Below the pieces are notes generated by a model, which did no database searches, was not told the DNA's origin, and saw nothing but the letters and a program-made list of their open reading frames with translations. The translations under genes and the position numbers were made by a program. From NCBI GenBank assembly GCA_007134665.1, contig SLKH01000169.1, positions 1 to 10,857 on the forward strand: DNA of 10,857 nucleotides, given 5' to 3'. Origin of the DNA: Balneolaceae bacterium. GTDB taxonomy: Bacteria; Bacteroidota; Rhodothermia; Balneolales; Balneolaceae. Positions 6,834 through 10,857 of this stretch are shown here, in pieces (positions within the stretch are counted from its first letter, which is position 1; the number at the start of each line of letters is the position of its first letter).

Positions 6834-8576
6834 ATGGCAAAGGTCGAAGTTGTGATGCCCCAAATGGGCGAGTCGGTAATGGAAGGAACAGTCATCGAGT
6901 GGGCAAAAAAAATCGGGGATAAGGTTGAAACCGATGAAACGCTGCTTGAAATTGCAACGGATAAAGTTGACACCGAAGTACCCTCTCCGGAGACCGGTAT
7001 TTTAGTTGAAATCCTTGTAGAAGAAGGTGATACTGTGGAAGTGGGTAAACCTATTGCCGTTATTGATACAGATAGTGATGCAGAAATTCCGGCTCCATCC
7101 GGTGACGATACTGAAGAAACACCCCGGAAATCGCAACAGGATTCTGAAGCTTCGGAGGAACCTGTTGAAGCTGATGAGAAACATGAACCGGTAGAGACAG
7201 AAACCGGTGAGGAGGGTCAGAGAGTTGAAGTTGTAATGCCTCAAATGGGTGAATCAGTAATGGAAGGCACGATCATCGAATGGACCAAAAACATCGGTGA
7301 CAGTATCGAAGTGGATGAACCATTACTCGAAATCGCTACAGATAAAGTCGATACAGAAGTTCCGTCTCCTGAATCGGGCACTCTTGTTGAAATTCTTGCA
7401 GAAGCCGGTGAAACCGTGGAAGTAGGCCAGGCCATTGCAATTATCCAAACCGGCAAAGCCCCTGCCACAGATAAAAAACCTTCAGATGAAACTGAAAAGA
7501 GTCCGGAAGTTAAGAAGCAGGCAGAAAAAGCTGCACCTACAAACGGGGAACAAAAAGCTGAACCCGTTGCTGCCGGCACCACTGAACCTAAGAGGGTTGG
7601 AAGCGATGGACGGTTTTACTCTCCCCTTGTTCGTTCAATTGCCAAAGAAGAAGGAATCAGCCAGGAGGAACTGGAAGGAATTCAAGGGAGCGGCAAGGAT
7701 GGCCGTGTTTCGAAACAGGATATACTGAATTACCTGGATGAGCGTAAGTCGGGTAAAACCAAAGCTCCCGATAAAGCGGCTGACCCAGTAACGGAAAGAC
7801 CAACCGGTTCCAGAGAAAAAATTTCTGCCGGTGAACTCAATGTTCAGCGCCCGTCAGAGAATGTCGAGATTATTAAAATGGACCGTATGAGAAAGATGAT
7901 AGCTGAGCATATGGTTCGTTCAAAGCAGACTTCAGCACATGTTACTACTTTTACCGATGTTGATGTTACTAACGTTGTGCGCTGGAGAGAGGCCAATAAG
8001 CAAAGTTTCCAGGAAAAAACCGGTGCCAAATTAACTTATACACCTATATTCATCGAACAGATTATTAACGCGATGCAGGAGTTTCCGTTAATCAACAGTT
8101 CTGTCGACGGCGATGAGATTATCCTGAAAAAAGATATTAACTTTGGGCTGGCTGTTGCCCTTGGTGAAGGCGGAAAAGGCGGATTAATTGTACCGGTGAT
8201 CAAACAGGCACAGGAAAAGAACCTGGTAGGTCTGGCTAAATTGGTAGCTGAAGTAGCCCATAAAGCACGAAATAAAGACCTCAAACCGGATGATCTTGTT
8301 GGTGGTACCATTACACTTACAAATTATGGAAGTGTGGGTAATCTTATGGGGACCCCAATTATCAATCAGCCCCAGGTGGCCATTCTGGGAACCGGGGTTA
8401 TCGAAAAACGCCCAGTTGTCATTGAAGCTGAAGGAGGGGATGTAATTGCCATCCGACATATGATGTACCTCACCATGAGTTACGACCACAGGATTATTGA
8501 TGGAGCACATGGCGGAGCTTTCCTCAGCAGGGTAAAACAATTACTTGAAGGCTTTGACGTCAACCGCACTATTTAA
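6834..8576 (+). CDS. 2-oxo acid dehydrogenase complex E2 (dihydrolipoamide acyltransferase), two lipoyl domains
   Basis: This is the core acyltransferase of a 2-oxo acid dehydrogenase complex, moving an acyl group from lipoyl-lysine to coenzyme A. Domains in order: lipoyl domain 1, residues 4-80, with lipoyl-lysine Lys44 in TDKVDT; an acidic Glu/Asp-rich linker to about 129; lipoyl domain 2, residues 131-207, with Lys171 in the same motif; an Ala/Pro/Lys/Glu linker; the peripheral subunit-binding domain, about 259-303 (SPLVRSIAKEEGI to GRVSKQDIL); a second linker; and the catalytic domain from about 343 to the end. The catalytic motif DHRIIDG carries His552 and Asp556. The length of 580 fits a two-lipoyl E2. 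The substrate (pyruvate, 2-oxoglutarate or branched-chain keto acids) cannot be settled from sequence alone, so no symbol is given. E1 and E3 are not in the window. The start is an ATG after an A-rich stretch with no Shine-Dalgarno site. The stop overlaps the panC start. Confidence 0.95.
   Translation: MAKVEVVMPQMGESVMEGTVIEWAKKIGDKVETDETLLEIATDKVDTEVPSPETGILVEILVEEGDTVEVGKPIAVIDTDSDAEIPAPSGDDTEETPRKSQQDSEASEEPVEADEKHEPVETETGEEGQRVEVVMPQMGESVMEGTIIEWTKNIGDSIEVDEPLLEIATDKVDTEVPSPESGTLVEILAEAGETVEVGQAIAIIQTGKAPATDKKPSDETEKSPEVKKQAEKAAPTNGEQKAEPVAAGTTEPKRVGSDGRFYSPLVRSIAKEEGISQEELEGIQGSGKDGRVSKQDILNYLDERKSGKTKAPDKAADPVTERPTGSREKISAGELNVQRPSENVEIIKMDRMRKMIAEHMVRSKQTSAHVTTFTDVDVTNVVRWREANKQSFQEKTGAKLTYTPIFIEQIINAMQEFPLINSSVDGDEIILKKDINFGLAVALGEGGKGGLIVPVIKQAQEKNLVGLAKLVAEVAHKARNKDLKPDDLVGGTITLTNYGSVGNLMGTPIINQPQVAILGTGVIEKRPVVIEAEGGDVIAIRHMMYLTMSYDHRIIDGAHGGAFLSRVKQLLEGFDVNRTI
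6843..7454 (+). repeat. Intragenic duplication encoding two lipoyl domains
   Basis: Bases 6843-7073 and 7224-7454 encode two copies of a 77-residue lipoyl domain, offset by 381 bases. By hand alignment they differ at about 17 of 77 residues. The first 16 residues are identical, as is the stretch around the lipoyl-lysine (LLEIATDKVDTEVPSPE). The DNA differs at many third codon positions, so the duplication is not very recent. Confidence 0.85.
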
Positions 8577-9424
8577 TGTTAGTCACTGAATCCATTGAGG
8601 AAATCAGGAATACGGTTAAACTCTGGAAACGAGAGAAACTGAAAGTTGGCTTTGTGCCCACCATGGGTGCATTACACGATGGGCACCTGGCACTGATCAA
8701 ACAAGCAAAAAAAAAGAGCGACCGGGTTGTTGTCTCGATCTTTGTCAACCCTGAACAGTTTGGCCCGAACGAAGATTTTGACCATTACCCGAGGCAGCTT
8801 GAAGAAGATCTGAAAATTTGCCGCAAAGTCCGGGCAGCCGCTGTTTTCACCCCTGAAGTGCCGGACATGTACCCGGGTGAAAAATTTTTCAGTATCAGTA
8901 TTAATGAACTGAATCAACATATGTGTGGTGCCAGCCGGCCCGGTTTTTTTGAGGGGATTGTACTTGTGGTTAATAAACTTTTCAATATTATTGATCCTGA
9001 CATAGCCGTATTCGGACAGAAAGATATCCAGCAGTTTTTGATCATTAAACAGATGGCCAGGGAGTTCAATCTGCGTGTAAAGCTTGAGATGGGTAAAATT
9101 ATCCGGGCTAACGACGGCCTCGCACTCAGCAGCAGAAATGCATACCTGAGTAATGATGAACGCTTGCTGGCACCTTCACTTTACAGATCCCTCAGCTATA
9201 TTGAAAAACAGATCAGTAATGGAATAGATAAACCTGAATTGTTGATTGCACATCAAAAAAACGAGCTTGAAGCAAAAGGTTTTAAAATTGATTATCTTAA
9301 TGTGTTTTCTTTAAATAATATTAAGCCTGTTGAAAAGCTTGAAAAGGGGGGCAATTATATCCTTGCAGGAGCTGTTTATTTAGGTAAGACCCGATTGATA
9401 GACAACATCCTGTTGGAACTCTAA
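8576..9424 (+). CDS. panC: Pantothenate synthetase (pantoate--beta-alanine ligase)
   Basis: PanC joins pantoate and beta-alanine using ATP, by way of pantoyl-adenylate, to make pantothenate. The protein has 282 residues, the normal family length. The nucleotide-binding motif is PTMGALHDGH with His34 and His37. IFVNPEQFG carries the conserved Asn and Gln that bind substrates. FGQKDIQQ lies near 146-153, and the KMSKS-like LSSRN is at 184-188. One deviation is that the segment usually written RPGHF reads RPGFF, with Phe124 in place of His, inside a run of seven T. A run of nine A near base 8707 encodes the Lys-rich AKKKSD. The ATG shares one base with the E2 stop codon (TAATG), and there is no Shine-Dalgarno site, so translation is probably coupled to E2. 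panD follows 11 bases later. panB and panE are not in the window. Confidence 0.97.
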   Translation: MLVTESIEEIRNTVKLWKREKLKVGFVPTMGALHDGHLALIKQAKKKSDRVVVSIFVNPEQFGPNEDFDHYPRQLEEDLKICRKVRAAAVFTPEVPDMYPGEKFFSISINELNQHMCGASRPGFFEGIVLVVNKLFNIIDPDIAVFGQKDIQQFLIIKQMAREFNLRVKLEMGKIIRANDGLALSSRNAYLSNDERLLAPSLYRSLSYIEKQISNGIDKPELLIAHQKNELEAKGFKIDYLNVFSLNNIKPVEKLEKGGNYILAGAVYLGKTRLIDNILLEL

Positions 9425-9435
9425 ATGTTTTTATC

Positions 9436-9846
9436 ATGAAATTGACAATGTTCAAATCGAAATTGCATCAGATGAGGGTAACTGAAGCGAATCTGATGTA
9501 TGAGGGAAGCATCACCATAGATGAAAATCTGCTTGATGCTGCCGGCATTTTGCCATACGAAAAAGTTCAGGTTGTCAATATTACAAATGGATCGCGTCTT
9601 GAAACATATACCATCCCCGGGGAAAGAGGCAGCCGTGTTTGCTGTATGAATGGTGCAGCTGCACGATTGACCCAGGTTGATGACAGAATCATCGTAATCG
9701 CTTACGCCGAAATGACTCCGGAAGAAGCTCGAAAACATAAACCTGTAGTAGTCATTGTGGATAAAGAAAACCGGCCTAAAAGTGTAATCAATGATCCTGA
9801 ACCGGACAAAAAATACGATCTGACATCCGGATTACTGGATTCCTGA
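9436..9846 (+). CDS. panD: Aspartate 1-decarboxylase precursor (pyruvoyl enzyme)
   Basis: PanD decarboxylates aspartate to beta-alanine, the partner substrate of PanC. It is made as a proenzyme that cleaves itself between Gly24 and Ser25, seen here in YEGSIT, giving the pyruvoyl group on the new N-terminus. Conserved Lys9, His11, Tyr22, Arg54 and Tyr58 are all present at the E. coli positions, and NGAAAR follows near residue 71. The 136 residues exceed the E. coli 126 by a short charged C-terminal tail (DPEPDKKYDLTSG). The start at 9436 gives MKLTMFKSKLH, which matches the family start; ATG at 9448 is a possible but less likely alternative. It lies 11 bases after panC and is almost certainly in the same transcript. 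Confidence 0.97.
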   Translation: MKLTMFKSKLHQMRVTEANLMYEGSITIDENLLDAAGILPYEKVQVVNITNGSRLETYTIPGERGSRVCCMNGAAARLTQVDDRIIVIAYAEMTPEEARKHKPVVVIVDKENRPKSVINDPEPDKKYDLTSGLLDS

Positions 9847-9878
9847 GTTATTAACTGAATTAAGAAATATCCTGTGTT

Positions 9879-10190
9879 TTGATTCCCAGCCAGGCTTTCA
9901 TATATCTGTTGATTACTTTTTGTGTGATCTTTTTCTTCCATCATTTCAAGCAGTGGAAGAAAACAGGCGAACCCTCCTCATCCGTTTTATCATCTTCAGG
10001 GCTTGCAAGATTCAAAATCTATACCAGCCTGGTCTGGATTGTTGCTATTTGCCTGGCTATACTTTACTGGGATGGGCTTGAAGGATCACCTCTGCATCTT
10101 GTATCTTACATTATTGCTACAGTACTTGCCAATACCGGACTCCTTTTAAAAATGGTTGTTGATATTCAGCATTCTGAAAAAATACTCTGA
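9879..10190 (+). CDS. Small membrane protein, function unknown
   Basis: I do not recognise this protein of about 103 residues. Three hydrophobic segments are visible: residues 6-22 (AFIYLLITFCVIFFFHH), 45-64 (KIYTSLVWIVAICLAILYW) and 72-94. A polar, serine-rich loop (KKTGEPSSSVLSSSGLARF) separates the first two. The reading frame has no ATG before residue 91. The earliest standard start is TTG at 9879, and a second TTG occurs ten codons later, so the true start is uncertain. It follows panD by 32 bases on the same strand and may be the last gene of the E2-panC-panD transcript. Its hydrophobic pattern supports a real gene, but no family or role can be assigned. Confidence 0.6.
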   Translation: MIPSQAFIYLLITFCVIFFFHHFKQWKKTGEPSSSVLSSSGLARFKIYTSLVWIVAICLAILYWDGLEGSPLHLVSYIIATVLANTGLLLKMVVDIQHSEKIL

Positions 10191-10222
10191 ATTACCTGAT
10201 TATTCAGTTATAATCCGGTAAT
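10191..10222. terminator. Hairpin at the convergent junction, possible two-way terminator
   Basis: ATTACC (10191-10196) pairs with GGTAAT (10217-10222) and GATTAT (10198-10203) pairs with ATAATC (10210-10215), with one T-C mismatch between the two blocks and a six-base loop. It lies exactly between the converging small membrane protein gene and the dipeptidase gene, and the dipeptidase stop codon falls in the loop. There is no T tract right after it on the + strand. Reading leftwards, ATTTTTT comes about eight bases later. Position supports a terminator, sequence only partly. Confidence 0.45.
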
Positions 10223-10857
10223 ATCCTCACAAATTCAGCTGATGTTTTAATTCCCCTGTGGAAATCCTGCAGAGAAAAACTTTCGTTTGGAGAATGTAAT
10301 GAATCCTTTGCGAGTCCGAATCCCATTAAAATTGAATTGACTCCCAGGACCTTTTTAAAGTCTGCTACAATTGGAATGGATCCCCCTTCTCGTGAAAAGA
10401 GAACCTCTTTCTGGTAAATCTTTTTGAAGGCTTCAGCAGCCGCCTGAAGTCCATAAAAATCGAGGTCCACCACAACAGGGTGGCCGCCATGGTGCTCGGT
10501 TACCTGAACCGAAACCGTTTCCGGGGTAATGGATTCAATATACTTTCGAAACAGTTCAGCAATTTTTTTTGGATCCTGATCAGGTACCAGTCTCATACTG
10601 ATTTTTGCACCGGCTTTAGCCGGCAGTACGGTTTTGGCTCCTTCACCCTGGTAACCGCTCCATAGGCCGTTGACATCGAGTGAAGGGCGCGCAGATGCCC
10701 TTTCCAGAGTTGAATATCCTTTTTCACCATATACTTTTTTGATATCCAGCTCCTGGATGTAAGCTTCTTCCTGAAATGGCAACTGTGAATAAGCCTCACG
10801 GTCAGCTTCAGACAAAGGAATGACATCTTCATAAAATCCCGGTATCTGTATCACTCC
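10204..10857 (-). CDS. M20-family metallodipeptidase, C-terminal part (cut by window edge)
   Basis: This is the C-terminal ~217 residues of an M20-family zinc peptidase, closest in style to cytosolic non-specific dipeptidase/carnosinase-like (CNDP) proteins. The reading frame is open to the right edge, so the start and roughly the first half, including most metal ligands, lie outside the window. The GTG near the edge is probably internal. Visible family features are the lid/dimerisation segment GYQGEGAKTVLPAKAGAK followed by RLVPDQDP, the HHGGHPVVVD stretch, the substrate-binding REGGSIPI, and the last metal-ligand region LHSPNESF, whose His is expected to bind zinc. The protein ends normally at LPDYN. 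It should be cytoplasmic and cleave dipeptides; the exact specificity is unknown. It converges on the pan gene set. Confidence 0.9.
   Translation of the reverse strand, partial: GVIQIPGFYEDVIPLSEADREAYSQLPFQEEAYIQELDIKKVYGEKGYSTLERASARPSLDVNGLWSGYQGEGAKTVLPAKAGAKISMRLVPDQDPKKIAELFRKYIESITPETVSVQVTEHHGGHPVVVDLDFYGLQAAAEAFKKIYQKEVLFSREGGSIPIVADFKKVLGVNSILMGFGLAKDSLHSPNESFSLQDFHRGIKTSAEFVRILPDYN

Noticed and set aside
7241..7582. Minus-strand serine/threonine-rich open frame inside the E2 gene
   Set aside because: It is a mirror of the acidic linker and lipoyl domain. A similar mirror appears opposite lipoyl domain 1, as expected from the duplication.
8184..8540. Minus-strand open frame of 118 codons opposite the E2 catalytic domain
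   Set aside because: It overlaps the conserved catalytic region ending at the DHRIIDG motif and has no features of its own.
4428..10857. Folate salvage system made of the AbgT-family transporter plus the M20 peptidase as an AbgA/AbgB-like hydrolase
   Set aside because: The two genes are more than 4 kb apart with a divergent set between them, and the M20 motifs fit dipeptidases better than AbgA/AbgB aminoacyl hydrolases.

Overview
The window looks like ordinary chromosomal DNA of a moderately AT-rich member of the Bacteroidota/Balneolota group, with a Balneolaceae-like marine bacterium as my best guess. The evidence is protein style rather than a marker gene. CarB is a short form lacking the usual C-terminal domain. 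Nearly every start codon has no Shine-Dalgarno sequence and follows an A/T-rich stretch. Candidate promoters resemble the Bacteroidota TTTG / TAnnTTTG pattern only weakly. I see no tRNA, rRNA, transposase, phage gene or CRISPR array. The taxonomic guess is inference.

Layout. Bases 30-6566 are read leftwards. In transcription order they hold a small membrane protein (6566-6228), an AbgT-family transporter (6125-4428), a 344-base hairpin-rich gap with a strong intrinsic terminator at 4155-4125, then carA (4083-2962) and carB (2858-30). A 267-base divergent gap (6567-6833) separates this block from a rightward set: a two-lipoyl-domain 2-oxo acid dehydrogenase E2 gene (6834-8576), panC (8576-9424), panD (9436-9846) and a small membrane protein (9879-10190). 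An M20-family dipeptidase gene enters from the right edge on the minus strand and converges on this set. A hairpin at 10191-10222 lies at the junction.

Function. CarA and CarB together make carbamoyl phosphate for pyrimidine and arginine synthesis. PanD makes beta-alanine, and PanC joins it to pantoate to give pantothenate, the precursor of coenzyme A. The E2 protein transfers acyl groups from lipoyl-lysine to coenzyme A. The E2 stop codon overlaps the panC start codon (TAATG), so a CoA-consuming enzyme and two CoA-precursor enzymes appear to be expressed together.

I did not find a convincing new multi-gene system. The points most worth a second look are the terminator placed 41 bases before the carA start (possible attenuator), the series of hairpins upstream of it, the loss of the CarB allosteric domain, and the E2-panC-panD coupling.
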